A DNA stretch of 64,000 nt from assembly GCF_011075055.1 (NCBI RefSeq), contig NC_058137.1, positions 11,145,463 through 11,209,462 on the forward strand, in the 5' to 3' direction. Made by a program: the position numbers and the translations under genes. The notes under the pieces were generated by a model. The model saw only the letters and a program-made list of their open reading frames with translations. It did not search any database and was not told where the DNA came from. The first letter of the stretch is position 1, and each line of letters begins with the position of its first letter. Shown here one piece after another: positions 12,196 through 27,000 of this stretch. This DNA comes from Mangifera indica (lineage: Eukaryota > Streptophyta > Magnoliopsida > Sapindales > Anacardiaceae).

Positions 12196-14821
12196 CTACC
12201 AGAAGAAATTATTGAGGTGTGATGGCGACTGTGAATCTTCCTGATCATGCGATGGCGAATGTACGTGTCTTCCTTCGTAGGTGGTTATCACCATCCTTGG
12301 ATCCTCCGCTAATCTCTCCACCCGTTTCTTCACTCGGCAGTTATCTTGCGTACACCGATAATAGCTCCTGCGTTTTCTCCATAAAACAAGTTTATGAGAA
12401 AATTATTCATTACTTTGTCTTGCACGTAAACTATATTCAATTAGACCTATAAATAATAAAAACTTAAAATGTAATATGCATGAAGAAACCCAGATCCCGA
12501 GCTCATAAATGTTTGTACTTCGATATTACAATCGCATCTGACTTCCCATAAATACTAGAAATTGAATGCCAAAAATCTGAAGATATAGATTCACAGTAGT
12601 AAGACGACAAAAGGCTACAAGAGCTGAAAATTACAATAATGCATGAAGAAAGTGAGTTTCCAAACTCTCAAAAACAAGTATTTTTCTATCACTGACATGC
12701 AAACTAGCATTTGCAACGCTGGTTCACGGTTTACTAATACCAATAAATGTTATAAAAACAACGATTTAGATAAACTTTCTCGAATAAAGAATTGTAAGAG
12801 TTCGAATGATGGATGGACTGTGAAATGGCCAAGACAAGCATGAAATGTTCTTCTGCACAGTGTTTCCCTGAAGAAGCAACAATATTATAAGGTGCTATGA
12901 TCACAAAAAACCAAAAACTCTTGTTGTTATTTGCAATTGTGAACGAAGCCAAGCCTCATTCTTCAGTGAAATTAATTAACGGTTTTGAATTCAGAAGTTA
13001 CAGGAAATTTTCAGAGCACTTACCGATCATCTTAATAGAACTATAAATAATTTACAAGAACTCTGTCTTCTACTTCTTCGTTGTTTTTTTTATAAGAATC
13101 TGATCAAATCCATGGAATTCAATATTACCAATCAATTAATTTACCGTAATTTTAAAGACAAAAGCGAGCCGTCCACATGACCAGATGAACACTGTAGTTA
13201 AAGCCATATAACAGAAATTGAATTGGTTGTAAATTAAAATGTTGCACTAATTAACTAAAGTTGAGGAAGAATTTCATTTTTTGACTTTGAAAGATTAATT
13301 TGCAAATATTTCAATGAAAACCCACAATTTCAAAGAACACATATAATTGTAAAAACAAAAGTGTATGATGAATAATGATGTGCTAAACTGAAATTATAGC
13401 ACACCATAATTTTTCCTTGACTTCGAAAAAAGAAATATGTTGATTATTTTTATTTCTATCTATATATGGTCACAATATTTAACAAATATATATACTCAAT
13501 AATTTTAGAGCTGATTCAAGTGCAAAATTGAAATTAAGAATTAATACAGGCATGCAAATGAACACATGCAAATATAATTCATTATAAAATCAAATTTCTA
13601 TCCTTTATGGAATATAAATAAATAGATAAACATTTATAACAATATCTAGCCAAGATCATTGATTCTAGGAAAGTTAAATCAGTTTGCCAATAACTTTTAT
13701 TACCTTTATATAAAGATTCAAATTTCTCTCTGGTTTCCTTGTCATAGTACATTATTATTAATCAATTGTTCTATATCTTCTTGATCATTGTATTCTGATT
13801 TTCATCTTTTAAACCTAATTATTTCTTCTTTTTGGCTTTTTCGCCGTGGATTATTATTCATACTTGGTGTTCTTCACCATTAACATTACTCACATACTTC
13901 TATATTATTTATTTATACTTTTTTTTTTACCCATTAAATTACAAAATCTTCCTCACCAAAACTGTAAAGCCTCTTAGAGCAATCATATCAACAATAATAA
14001 TAATGAGAGAGAAAGATAAAAAAGAACTAAGAAAAACATAGCATGTGTATGGGGCACAACTAAGCCTAAAATCCAATGTGAAATAAACTTTTCAGAAGAT
14101 TATTAACTTATATAAGCAAAACGAAGAAAACCCAGAAAATTAAAATTTCGAAAAAAATTTAAAGTTTTCAATTTCGATATAAATTAATTTACCTGGGATG
14201 TTGAGTATTTTTCACCACTTTCTGGCCATATTTCCTCCACTTATATCCATCATCAAGAACATCAACTTCGCTCATGGTTTTGAAGCAGAATCTTGGCTCT
14301 CTAACCTTCCTTCGTGCTTTTATTTTCTTCATTTTCATGGCTGTGACACCCAAATGATGATCTTGAACCATTCTCTTGTTGTTATAGCACTCGTTTACAT
14401 CTCCATACGACCTAATTTTGCACGAAAACATCACAAAAATTTTTGTTGATTATTTCAAGAAAAAGTCAGGAAAAATAACAAAAAATTCATGCATGAAAGC
14501 AAATAAGTAGTTTTACCAGAGATTTGTAGATGATCTTTGCACTGAAAGGAGGTCGTCCTCTCTGTGCTTGAAGGTGGAATTAGGTGAAGACGAAGCAAGT
14601 AGGGTTTCAGAGAGATGATTATTATTGTTGTTATTATGATGAGATGAAAGTTGAGGAAGAGCAAAGGATTTGAGAGATGGATGACAATCCAATGAAGAAG
14701 AATTATTATTATTATTACTACTAAAGTTCAAGTTTGAAGGTGAAAATGGAAGAAATCCAACTTGCGCTGTAGATGCAGCTATCCCTTGATGATCCTCAAA
14801 CATGCCATGGTTGTTCAACAT
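12196..14821 (-). CDS. WRKY13: WRKY transcription factor 13 orthologue (group IIc), three exons
   Basis: Exons are 14821-14517, 14411-14193 and 12367-12196 (305, 219 and 172 nt), giving 231 codons plus TAG. Both introns (105 and 1825 bp) are GT-AG; the second splits the Arg codon after HP, the conserved WRKY-domain intron. Residues 1-101 are rich in Asn, Ser and His. [15 protein letters not shown] precedes [12 protein letters not shown] (WRKYGQK at 160-166). The zinc finger is C180-X4-C185-X23-H209-X-H211, group IIc, and the protein ends NNFFW as in Arabidopsis WRKY13. An in-frame TAA 36 bases upstream supports the ATG at 14821. The family binds W-boxes in the nucleus; WRKY13 is known in Arabidopsis for stem sclerenchyma and flowering control. 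The orthology is inferred from the domain and tail, not from a tree. Confidence 0.93.
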
Positions 14822-14944
14822 CTCTGAAACACTGAATAATCGACAATCTAACCCTTAGAGATTGATCTTTCTATATGGCTAGCTAGCTCTCCCCCTCCAA
14901 ATAATAAGACCTTACAAGTCTAGATTAAAAGAACCATACAAAGA

Positions 14945-14982
<38 letters not shown>

Positions 14983-15030
14983 CTCTTTCTTTCACTCAAA
15001 GTTCTCGACAGATAAATGTATAAATAGAGA
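14822..15030 (-). promoter_or_regulatory. WRKY13 5' leader with (GA)16 tract and possible TATA box
   Basis: Immediately upstream of the WRKY start, the plus strand holds (CT)16 at 14947-14978, which reads as (GA)n in the gene sense and is common in plant 5' leaders. TATAAATA at 15019-15026 reads TATTTATA in the gene sense and could position transcription just upstream of that tract. Transcription start not proven. Confidence 0.4.
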
Positions 15031-15152
15031 GAGAGATAGAGAAGGAGAAGGAGAGAAGAATTTGGAAAAGATCATGAAAATAACAAAACACCTATAAATT
15101 TGTAAGACATATAACTTCTTTCCACTTGGCTCCTTCTTTCACTTTCCCCTTC

Positions 15153-15158
15153 TGTGTG

Positions 15159-15209
<51 letters not shown>

Positions 15210-15220
15210 GTATGTGTGTG
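15153..15220. repeat. Compound (TG)n(TA)n(TATG)n microsatellite
   Basis: A GTGTGTG run passes into TATATATA and then TATGTATG repeats, upstream of WRKY13. A further CT-rich microsatellite lies at about 15317-15348. Confidence 0.9.
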
Positions 15221-15359
15221 CTCCTAAATAATAATAAAAAAAAGGGGTTCAAATTTTGTAGTTGGTGATGATTTTTAAGCTAAATTGAGAAATAGGCATT
15301 GTGTGTGTCTGTGTGAGCCTCTCTCTCTATCTCTCTCTCTCTCTCTCTGTATATAAAAG

Positions 15360-17975
15360 AAACAAAAGAAGAATCTAAAGACGCAAAGAGGAGAAGAATT
15401 AGAAGAGGGGTAATTAATTTAAACATTCAACTGAAATATGAAATATTTTATGTATATATTTATATACATATAGAAGTAAAGAGGAATACATGGAAAACAT
15501 ATGTTAATATAAACTGACCTGCAAGGTAAGAAAATTTGAAGGCTCATTTTTTTTTAGTGGAATTTTCCTGTTTTTGAGAGACGGTCAACAATCGACAACG
15601 AAGAGATGAACACCTACTCTTTTTTACTCTTTAGCTTCTTTGTGATTATATGTGAAAGAATTCATACACCTTTCTGTCACCAAATATAAAGGGTATACTT
15701 AAATGAGTACATAATTATAGTAGTAAATATCCACTAAATAAATAAAAATAATATTTGATAATAATGAGAAAAACTAAAAGAGGGTTTCGAAAATCTCTAG
15801 CTACTGTCACTTTCTAGAGTTTTTTCTTTTATTTTCTTTTCATTTCTTTGGTTGGGATAATTATTTCTTTTAGGGTTTAATTTTGTTAAATCAGAAAAAT
15901 ATCATAATATATTTAATACGAATATGTTATCTTTATAAGAAATTTTTTAATATTTGTAAGAGATTTTTCAATATTTTATTAAAATATATAAAACTTTTGG
16001 AGTTGTCAAAACATTTGAGACCCAACTTACAATCTAAAAGCGAATAATGGACGAAAGAAAAAGAAAAATAAAAGAATTTATGAATAAATAAAGATAAAGG
16101 CTAAAAGCAATGATGAGAGATCTAGGGTGCAAATCTAAATTCTGAATCGGCGGTGGAGATATCATCATCATGATTGATTGATTTAATTATTTTTATTTTT
16201 TATTTTATTTTGTATTTTATAAATGGAGGCTCTATTTGACTTTTGCGGAGAAAAAGCTTCTCACCTTTCTCATCTCTCTTTTATAATAATTAATTGTTTA
16301 AAGTTTTTAATATATTAGGCTAAATTACAATGTCCCACCCAAACTTTGATGACGTACTGTTCTATCCTTCAAGTTAACCTTTGCTAAAAACTTTTCCACC
16401 ATTAAAGTTTGAAATTTCCCATCAGTTATTTTTTAATAGTTCAAAAATATTTTTTATCAATTCTCATAATAAATATAATGGGATTAATATATATACTTAC
16501 ACCTTTAATATTAATTATATTTTTATTATAATTATTTTATATTTTTCTTTCTTATTTATTTTTTATTTTCTTCTCTTTTTTCATCTTTTTAATTATTGAA
16601 AAACATGTAAAGAGTGTCAATAAATTTGAAAATAGAGATAGTAATTGTAGGTTAGAGGTTAGGCCTAGCGTGACAAAACTAATATTTTGTGGGCAACTCA
16701 AACAACACTCCACACATGTTATTTCCCAAACACCTTATGAGCAAAACTAACACTAAACTTATTCTTATTCCATAACCACAATCAATAATCCAAACAAACA
16801 ATCAAACAAAAAAGAACGTCTCACAACAAACAATAAGAATCGATTGTCCAATCAACCCAACATAAACAAATCTGTGAGAAGTTGGAGGTATAGAACTGCA
16901 AGTGAAAACAAACAATGAAAGTATAATGGAATAATTGTGAGGTTTATAGAGTTAAATAATAGTAGTATAAGCGCGAATAAAGATAATGCTTGTGAAAAGT
17001 GACGAAATGGGTCATAAGAGTAAGAGATACATGACGTTTATAGAATGTACAACACAAGAGTTGCATGACTTTTTTATGCGACAAAATAGAAAAAGCAAAG
17101 TGCAATTACGCTTCTAAAGAGAAATGGAAAATGACATAAAATTGAAATATTGGTCGACGAATGGGAAGGAACTGTTGTGACTGACAATTGGTGTGGAACT
17201 TTCAAAACATAAAGTCGGTGATGACGTTTGGGTTCATCTGCAATTAAAAGAAATAATGCACTAGTGTTGGCAACAATTTTTTTAATTTTTAGTTTTTATA
17301 ATTATTAACTAAAAATGGATAGATATTTTATAAAATTTTGAGGGCAGAGATAGACAATATTTTTATCTTTTTAATAATATTATAAAAAAAATAACAAATT
17401 TTAAAAATGGGTTAAAAATGGATTTTTCAAACTCAAAATGTGCAAAATTCTTTCATCAAAGTTTGGGTAGAAAATAGTGACTCCGCCAATAGACTATTAC
17501 TTTTTCTGAAATTACCCCACAAGAACAGCCCACATCTACCCACCATTTTCTCAAATTCCAAACAAGATATTATAATTCTAAATAATAATAATATTGTTAT
17601 CATTAATCTCTTCAATTAAAAGTAATAATCCTTGCTTTGTAACTTTTGAAATTAATCTTTAAAAAATAATTATATTTGGCTTTCTGGATAACTTTACTTT
17701 ATGAGATTAATCATCATACTAATTACATAATTTAAGCCATTATATAAGCTAAGCTATTCTTATAATTCAATAATAATAATTTTAATAATGTTGTACTTGG
17801 TCGAATCAAATCCATGGTAAATTATATGGGTACAATTTTTATTAATCATACTGAAATTAATTTGTAAAGTTTAGAATGATAAGTAGCTAGCTAGAGAGTA
17901 GTAGGGATTCAAACAATTAGAAATAGTAACTTATAATTATTGTTGCATGAAAGATAAATAATAATAATAATATTT

Positions 17976-18014
<39 letters not shown>

Positions 18015-21000
18015 TTAATTCGTAATAATTTTAGATCTTTATTTATTATTATAATTTTCTTTCATAGTATTTCGTTTTACCCACTCTGATTATTTGCTAT
18101 CATTTCTTCAACTTAATTAAAAAAGTTATTAATTATAATTAAGTTCCAAATATTTTTGAGTTACAAAGAATCTACACTCTTTTGTAGTAACTAATAATTA
18201 AGAAGATAATTATGGTTCTCTTTGTTTTTTTTTTTTTTTTTTATAAAAATCAAGTGGATATAGTAGAGAATCTTTATTTAAAATAATTTGTTAGGGAGAT
18301 GAATTATAGGGTAAAATTATCACAATATTGATTTTGTTGTATTTATATAATATTATTTAATACTTGTAGGCATTTTCTTAGTAAAAAGGAGCTCAATAAT
18401 TAAATTATTATAACTTAATTAATAAAGATTAATTATTGTGTCTGTCAAGTAAAATTCAAGTTGGAATCAATGAAAGAGATAATTATCTAATTGACTCTCC
18501 TTGTAACAGCAATACCCTTTAGCCCTTTAGTAGGTGAAATGGAGGTAGACGAGTCTTATATTAAAATATTTCCTAAAATTGAAAATAAATTGGAAATATT
18601 AATCCTCTTAATTATTTAATTATTTATTAATTTTATATTTTAAATGTTAAAAAATAATGTATACAAAATCCCATTTACAATTTTTGTTTGTTTCCTTTCT
18701 TTTTGCCCTTTTGGTATAGATATAAAATTAACACACACAATGATAAATTTAAAAAATAAAATATTTTAACTAGATATTTATAAATATTTTTAATATAATG
18801 CAACACTACTAAGTGTTTAAAGATTAAATATTATTAGAAAATTTCCCCAACCCATTTTTTCTAAATATAATAAAAAGAAGAATAAAGTGCTTTTAACTTA
18901 CATATAATTTTACCAAAAATAATAGAAATTATTATTTTATTGTAAAAATATAAAACAAAATAAAAATAATAGCCATAAAGGGAAAATAATATTATAATTA
19001 TTTTTGAAATAAATCTAAAATAATTTTCTAAAAATTATAACTTCAATTAATTGTAAAACATATTTATTATTCATAAAATAAATCATTTTGATGACGTGGA
19101 GATGACGTAGAGGTGACATCAGACTAGTACGTACAAAGAGAATAATAGCTTTCATCGGGTACAGAGAGAATCGATAGCCTTTTGGTTTAAACTATTCTAT
19201 TAATAATAATTAAGTAATTAAATAAAATAATTAATAATAATTATATTTTGTTTTTTATTAAAAAAATATGGGCCCTAACTTCTAAGTTGGGAAGAGATGC
19301 GGGGTGGCAAGCTTCATCATTTCTTTTTTGTCTCTGTTTTATAGGTGGCCACCCATCATGCCACTTACATTTTCTTTCTTTTTACTATTTTCGAAATTCA
19401 TCAAAAAAAAAAAATTGTATGCTTTTACAAAGTTTTAAATACCATATTTAATTGCTATAAAAATATTATTTATATAAATTAAAAATATCACGATGACGTT
19501 GTAGTCATGAATTTATACTTTAAAAAATAAGTTTCAAATTACACAAAAAATAGAATAATTAAAATAAAAATCAAGCTTGTTTTTGTCGAGGGAGTTTAAG
19601 TGACTTTTGTGTGGAATTTCTTTTAACAATTTAATACAAAATAAAATGCAATTTAAATTCCATGAAATCATTACAAGTCACTATACCCACCAGGGGCCAA
19701 TTATGGTAGAGACCCAAAAATTAAAATAAAAAGTAAATAATAAATATTTAAATATAATTATAACCTGAGAAAAAATCCAGTCTCTTGCAGAAAAATTAGC
19801 ATGCCATCCCCAGTTCTAAGCTGTCATTGACAAGACCTCTCTAGCCCTTTCTTAAATGTATTTATTTATTTATTTTAAAATTCTTATTATTATCATTATT
19901 ATTTTTGTCCGTTTCTTTGTACTTATTGCCCAGGAATCAATAGAATTATACTCATACTTTTTAATATAATGTTAGTTAATTCTGATCTCCACACATGCTT
20001 CTGCTGCGAGTAAATCGATGCATATAAAATGTACAAACATCGATTGTTTTAAAGGAAAATGTTATTATTTATTATATCTATATATTCTCATCTCATGTCA
20101 GTATATTCTATTAATTTCAAATGTTAGAAATTTATATAATTTAATTATGAAATTTTAAGGGGTCAAAAATTTTTAATATATTAAATTTTATAAAATTTTC
20201 AATTATAAACGGTCAAAATAGCATAAAATTTCAGCAGAAAAAATTCTACTCATTCAATTGTAACAGAATCTAAAAAAATATATACATTAGCTCAACGAAC
20301 GATAGCTTCAATATCTTCTGGTGCCTTTTTTCTTACTGGGTTTTGAGAAAGGAACACTTAGGGCTCTCTTAAAGTTTTCCTAATTCCGTTAACACAAGCT
20401 CATATCTTGACAATTATTATTCAATAAAAAAATTATTAATATCTACGTATAATTTGAGTTTAAATCTTATAATTACGTTACTGAAACAATGGTAGCTTTT
20501 TAAACGACAATTCAATGACTCAAATCAAATGGGTGGGTAGTGTCTTCCCTAATCATAACGTTGCGCTTATCTTCTTAAAATTCAAAGTGTATGTGCAAGA
20601 AAATGGAGATAGCAATATCACATAACCCGTGAATCACATCTATTAAAAAGTCATTGTTCAACCATGATGTGTGTGCATAATTTAAATACTCATCCCATCA
20701 AAGAATTTTTTTATTAAATTATACATCTTCCAAAAAGTTTGAATGTAAAATGGTCCATCTTAATATTAATTTCTGCATAGTACCATAAAATTTGCCCTAA
20801 CTTTCTTCATCCTGTTAACTTAATGCATCAAGTGTCGCGTCGAAATAATTATGGGAGTTTGTGTGGGTTGTGAGAATGACTCGTCAATGTAAAGGAGAAG
20901 CATAAGATGGTAATATCCTTGTGTTTTTTTTTTTTTAAATATATATATTTTTCTCACCGATGACATGTTTTTTGAGCATTAGGTGATGATTGAAGACTGG

Positions 21001-24000
21001 TGGGTTTGTGAGTGAGTGATGTTGTTGTTGGGAGAGAAGACATGCGAGCACCATCACCCACCAAAACACACTTTGTCCTAGTTTCATTGGCTTACAGTCT
21101 ACAATATAAGAGATGTGTAAAAACGTTTTTCCTTAAATTTTGTGAAACTAACATCAATAGATTCCTCAAAATAAAGCTTAATTAGTTCGATTCATCAGCA
21201 TAAGAGATAGACCAAAAAAAAAAAAAAAACATGGTTAATTAGTTAGGCTTAGCAGTGTACGAGATAGAAACAAAAAAACATTTAAAGTAAACTATTGACG
21301 GCTTAATTTGATTAAACAAATAATTACTTTTACATTGTAGAATTATAACAGTATCAAAATAGACAATGGTTTCATCAAAACTGCTATCTATTAGATCAAA
21401 ATAATGAATCAATATTAATATCTAATTGATGAATTGACACAATAAATTTAACCCACGAGGAATATTATAACATCATTTTACCATATGTATAAAAGAAAAA
21501 GAATGGTAACACGATTCAAATTTTACTTTGTACCCAAACTCAAAGTTTTCCAACTGCTAACCCTAATTTCTAGGTGAGGTGCATGTGGGTAAGATCAAAA
21601 TATAATCCTGTAATCATTAATATTAAGCTTAAAAGATTAGCTGCTAATTGCTGATTTAATTATTAAAGGAGAGATATTGATATTACAACTTGGAATCTTG
21701 CACTAACTGGGTTTCTTTTTGTTTGTACTTTGGAGTGAATGTGATATATAAAGTGCTAACTTTAATAAGAGTAAAATTTTTTGTTCCAGTCTAGACAACC
21801 GACCAAGATTTAAAAGTAGATTTGCTCATTAGACGAGGTAAAAAGGCTTTGTTTTGTCATTAAGTCAGCTTTTTCAGTTAATCACTTTTTCCATCTATTG
21901 CCAACAAAGTAGTTTGATAATTAATTCACAAAATTTTGAGCGTAGTAATGTGATGAAGGATGGATAAACTTGGCCTTATAATAATCAGTAATGTATTCAA
22001 GCCCTCTGGAAAATATTGAAATCTCTTAGACATGATTAGAAATCCTCCCTTTTTAGAGTTTTTCATAGTTTTGAAAAGTTTCGATACTTTTTATATCATT
22101 TTTCAGAAGACATAATCCCTAAATGATAATAACCCAAATGTATATATGAATAATAATTTGTAATTAACACTATTGCTAATGTCTTTAGAAGCATAAATGG
22201 TGAACTAATAATGATGCAATTTCAGACAAAATTAATTTATAATTTATCTTAATAACCAAAGTATATTCACATGAAATCATGATTAAAGTTACCTTAAATG
22301 GATTTTAGTATAGTTATTGGGAGTTGGGTAACATGCTTATGGTTGTGATTTTGTTTTTGAAATTGAATCCAAAATTCCAATAATCTTAATGTCTATTGGC
22401 TCCTTTACTTATACACCATTAAGGGTTCACTTTTGCCTCAGAAAGTTGCCTAAATTATAACTTTTCTTTTCTCTTTTCTTTGAATTTTTAAATTTGAAGT
22501 CTTAATTTCATCTTCGAATATGTTCCTAAGTCAAAATTTATGGAAAACTAACACTTGATATCAACTTTGGGACCAAATTGGGCACTAACAAATGATTGGA
22601 AATCACAATGAATCGATCATTTTCTTTTAGCTTTACATCTTTTCATACATTTAATCTAATAAGAGTCTAACATATAATCAATTTACTATATCACTTTTTA
22701 TCTCAAGTCATCAAAGTTTTATTGTATAAATATAGTTTAAAGTTATTGGCATTAATCTTTAAAATGAACCATGTAATTAAATTTATTTATTAAGTAGTCG
22801 TGAGTAAATGTTTCCCAAATGTTTATATTGTATGAATCTATTTGTTTATGATTATTGTGAAATATATGTTCAAAATTGTTATTAAACAAGACGAAATATT
22901 ATTTGACATATACTTGTCTTACCTCTTCTCACCGTTTGATATACTAACTAAAATATAACTTGACATACGAATGATATTCTATATATAGGGATAGACTCAA
23001 GAAGGATAAGAATGGTCACTTGACCCTTTTTAGATTTTAAAAAAAATATGAATTATCTTTTTGGTATAAAAAATAAGTATTTAATATCATTTTAAACTTG
23101 AAAAATTACTAATTTAATATATTTAAAATTTCAAAATACCTTTCTTAAATTTTATTAATTCTTAATTAACTTTTTAATATTTTTATTTTTATTCAATTTT
23201 AATTGTTTTATATTGTATCTCTAATCTATTCTTGTATATATAACAAGAATGTATATATATAAATTTATTGGGGGTATATATGCGTAATGTGATATTGTAG
23301 TTGTGCTTTAATAATATTTTTCTACTAAAAAAGGAGCTATTAAATTTGGCCCTACCTTTGAAAGAGGGAGATGAATTATGGCATAAAAGTCTTTTGCCAT
23401 TATAACTAATGTATGCCATTGCAAGTTAGCATGTGCTCATTTTCTAACAACGTAATTATATATGATATAATAAGGTTTGACATTGGGGCATACACCAATA
23501 TTTTATAACAAATTTTCTTATTGTTTTCTTTTTAGACTTTGGATACCATTTGAAGAATTCTAATGGGTTTTTCATAAATTTATTCCTTTTGTTTTTCTCT
23601 TTGCTTCAACTGTCTAAGTCATTGACTTGCTTGCTAGGCCTCCATGAATTGACTTCTAAGTGAACAAATTAATTTAATTTCACTATTAAAGTTATAAAAT
23701 CATAACATAAAATTTATAATTTAAAACTTGTAAAATGTATTTGTATAGTGTTGTCCCATCGTTGGACTAAGATTACCCTTACTACTAAATTTTTCATGAT
23801 AAAAATGAGAGTTGAATGAAAAGATTTATTGAAGAATTAATACCCTAATTAGAAATATATATGAGAAAATAATGTCCATCTCTTTATCGCAAAAATTTCA
23901 AAAATCATCTTAAACGTTTTAAAAATTATATGGGTCAAATAGGTTTCTATTCATTTAACAAATTAGGAAGCGACCCAAAATGGCTCCACCAAAGAACCTG

Positions 24001-27000
24001 CTTAAAAAATGTTCCATGTGCTCTAACAAAAATACCAAATGCATGCATAAAATTGATTGATGAAAATTTGGGCACACATGATTGAAACAAGATTTGTTAG
24101 TTGAAATTTGAGCATGAATTTCTACTCATTCCTTCTGATATAGATTATGTTATATTTTTACGATCTTATTCTTGAGGCTTATAATTTATTTACAAAAACT
24201 TTGTTGCACAAATGGTTTATACTTGTATAATTATTTTCAATTTCTATGAGAGATATATGAAGGATGGTGATTGAATTAGAATCACTCGAATCAATTTTCT
24301 AAAAAATATTATCTTAAATTATGTGGAAATGATAATCAAAAACTAGTTTAATTAGTAATTTTTATTTTTCATTAATACGAATATTCATTTCCCCACATTA
24401 TTATAAATAAGTTAAACATCAAAAGGGACCCTATAGAAAAGTGAAAATAATTAAATAAAATAGTTATTCAAATAAATTATAAGGAAAATTTAAAGCACAA
24501 TAATCATATATAATTATAAGTTAAATTGTAATCATCTTCTAAAGTGTCCCACTCCATATGCCTCTAACTTTATTATCAAATTGATGGTAACACTCAAATT
24601 AATTTGTTGTGATAATAATTAATTTACTTGATTGATATTAATTAAAACTCAAACAAAAATAAATATTATTAGAAATAATTAAAATAAATTTAATTTTCAT
24701 CAATCATTAATTTTCTTAATGATATGTTCCCATGTGCATTGTTGCATTTGATAGTCCTTGCATTTGAAGTGAAATCCATCAATATTTGGCCTCATCTCTC
24801 AACTCATTTTCATTAAGAAATAACACATTTCTATTGTTCTTTTTTTAAAGCAAAATGTATTAAAAAAAGGAAAAAAAATCGTATGCTCACAAAAGACAAC
24901 TGACTACAATCTAAGCACGCTCTATCAAAAGATAGGATAACAAGAAAAAATAATGACAAAACTAACAAACACCATAATCTAAAGTCAGATATCTTAGTTA
25001 ACTATGAAAATCTCTTTAAAAATCAAGCTCAAAAGGGTCACAAAATGATTAATAAGACCCATAGAGCAAATGATACAAACATGCTTGCCTCAAAACAACA
25101 TACCATTTCAATTGTTTCAATGTACTATATCTTCGAATTTACTTATAAATTTTATGGATATAAAAAACTAATAATAAGGGGCTACTGTTTTAAGTATTAA
25201 AAGATTATTTTGTATTATATCTTTTTAATACTGATATTATTTTATTTGATTTATCAGATAATAAAAAATTATGATAATCTTTTATTATCACTAATAATAT
25301 AGTAAGTAATATAAAAAGTAATATGATTACCAACTTCACTTTAGGTATTAAAAAATTATCAAGATAATCTCGATTTTATTATAATTACTTATTATTTATT
25401 ATTTTTTAAAACAAAAATAATATTATTTTAAATTAATATAATAAATAACATGAAAATATTTTAGTATTATTTTGTTATGTCTAATCAAATATAATAATTA
25501 TTTATACTTATCAAATTTTAAATATAATAATAATTTATACTTAATTTTTTTTTTATATCTATCTTTAAGATAATCTTTTATTTTTTATAATAAAATATTG
25601 TTGAAACTAAACCTATACTAATTATAATAATAAGGCAAGATCATTTAATTTTAACACACTCGAGCTTTTCTCCTTGTAATTATTGAAAGCCCCTAGATTG
25701 AAATTTCTTGTAATTTGGAGGCAGTTTTCAAGTCTGATATGTATAACATCAAAAGGATTTGAACTTTTATTTATTTTATTAATATGTGAATTAATTTTTT
25801 TTTTTTTGGTGAATGAATCAAAAATTTTAATTTTTTATTAAAAAAACTAAATTTATATTTTATCACATAAAGAAAAAATCTAACATATAATGTCAATAAA
25901 AATTAGTTATGTGATTTTTTTTGTTTTAATTTAAAAATATTGATCGAGATAATTCATGATTGACATGGATAATCCTTTTCTTTTCAAAGGAATTGAACTT
26001 TGAAATTAGTCTATTAAATATGCATTTTTTCTGACTTTTCTATTACATATTATATTTATATGAAATTCTTTTAATTAAAATGATGTTTAATGATGCTAGA
26101 CATTGCTTCTTTTTATCTGAGAAAAAAGTATGATTTGATATTTTTTGTGCCCGAGAAGTCCATATCAACACACAAATGATCTAAATCACCACATAAATGC
26201 GAAAAACTCAATCTTTTAAATTAAAAAAAAAAAAAAGATAACTTTAATTGTTTTGGTCATTTAAATCAACCCACGTTGTAACTTATAAGTTATGAAATAA
26301 TAAAATTATACATACATATTTTTAATATATAATTTAAACATATTAACGGTATGTTATTATATGATTTGATGATTTAAATTAAAAATAAAATAATATCTAA
26401 TTATATGAAAATATATAATTTATGTACTTAAATTATATATAAAAAATGTATATATATAATATTTTTGTTATGAAAATGGGAAATTGACCCAAAAAAAAAA
26501 ATTATAAAAGTGAAAATTATATAACTAATGGTAGATTACCAACTTTTATCTTTTTTCAGCAAATAAGATGTCTAGAAAAAATTATAAAAATTAAACTTGA
26601 ATTTATTTTTATTTTTTTCAAAAATAAAAAAATCTAAAAAATTTCATATCATATGGTAAATGATCTAAGGTATGTTTACCAAGATTTGAACATGAATAAG
26701 GTGTTACACATTTTATTAAAATTTAATGTCAAATTAAAGATGTTTGTGAAATTGCATGTTCAAAGATTTCAAGAAAATCAAACCCTTTTTTTTGTTCACT
26801 CTTTTTCTTTTTCTGATTCAAGGTTTTACACATTTTATTTTCATTTAACGTCATATTAAAGCTAGGCGTTTCTGATTTCAAGCTTTTTTTTTTCTTCTGA
26901 TTATTTCTATTTTATTTTGTTATTTTACATTCAGTAATTGAAGAAGGAACAAAAAATGAATTTGGGTTTGTTCACCGATTGGTATAATAGGCTTTTTTAC

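Noticed and set aside
12219..12452. Plus-strand 77-codon frame
   Set aside because: Antisense of WRKY13 exon 3, which encodes the zinc finger on the minus strand.
14198..14449. Plus-strand 83-codon frame
   Set aside because: Antisense shadow of WRKY13 exon 2.
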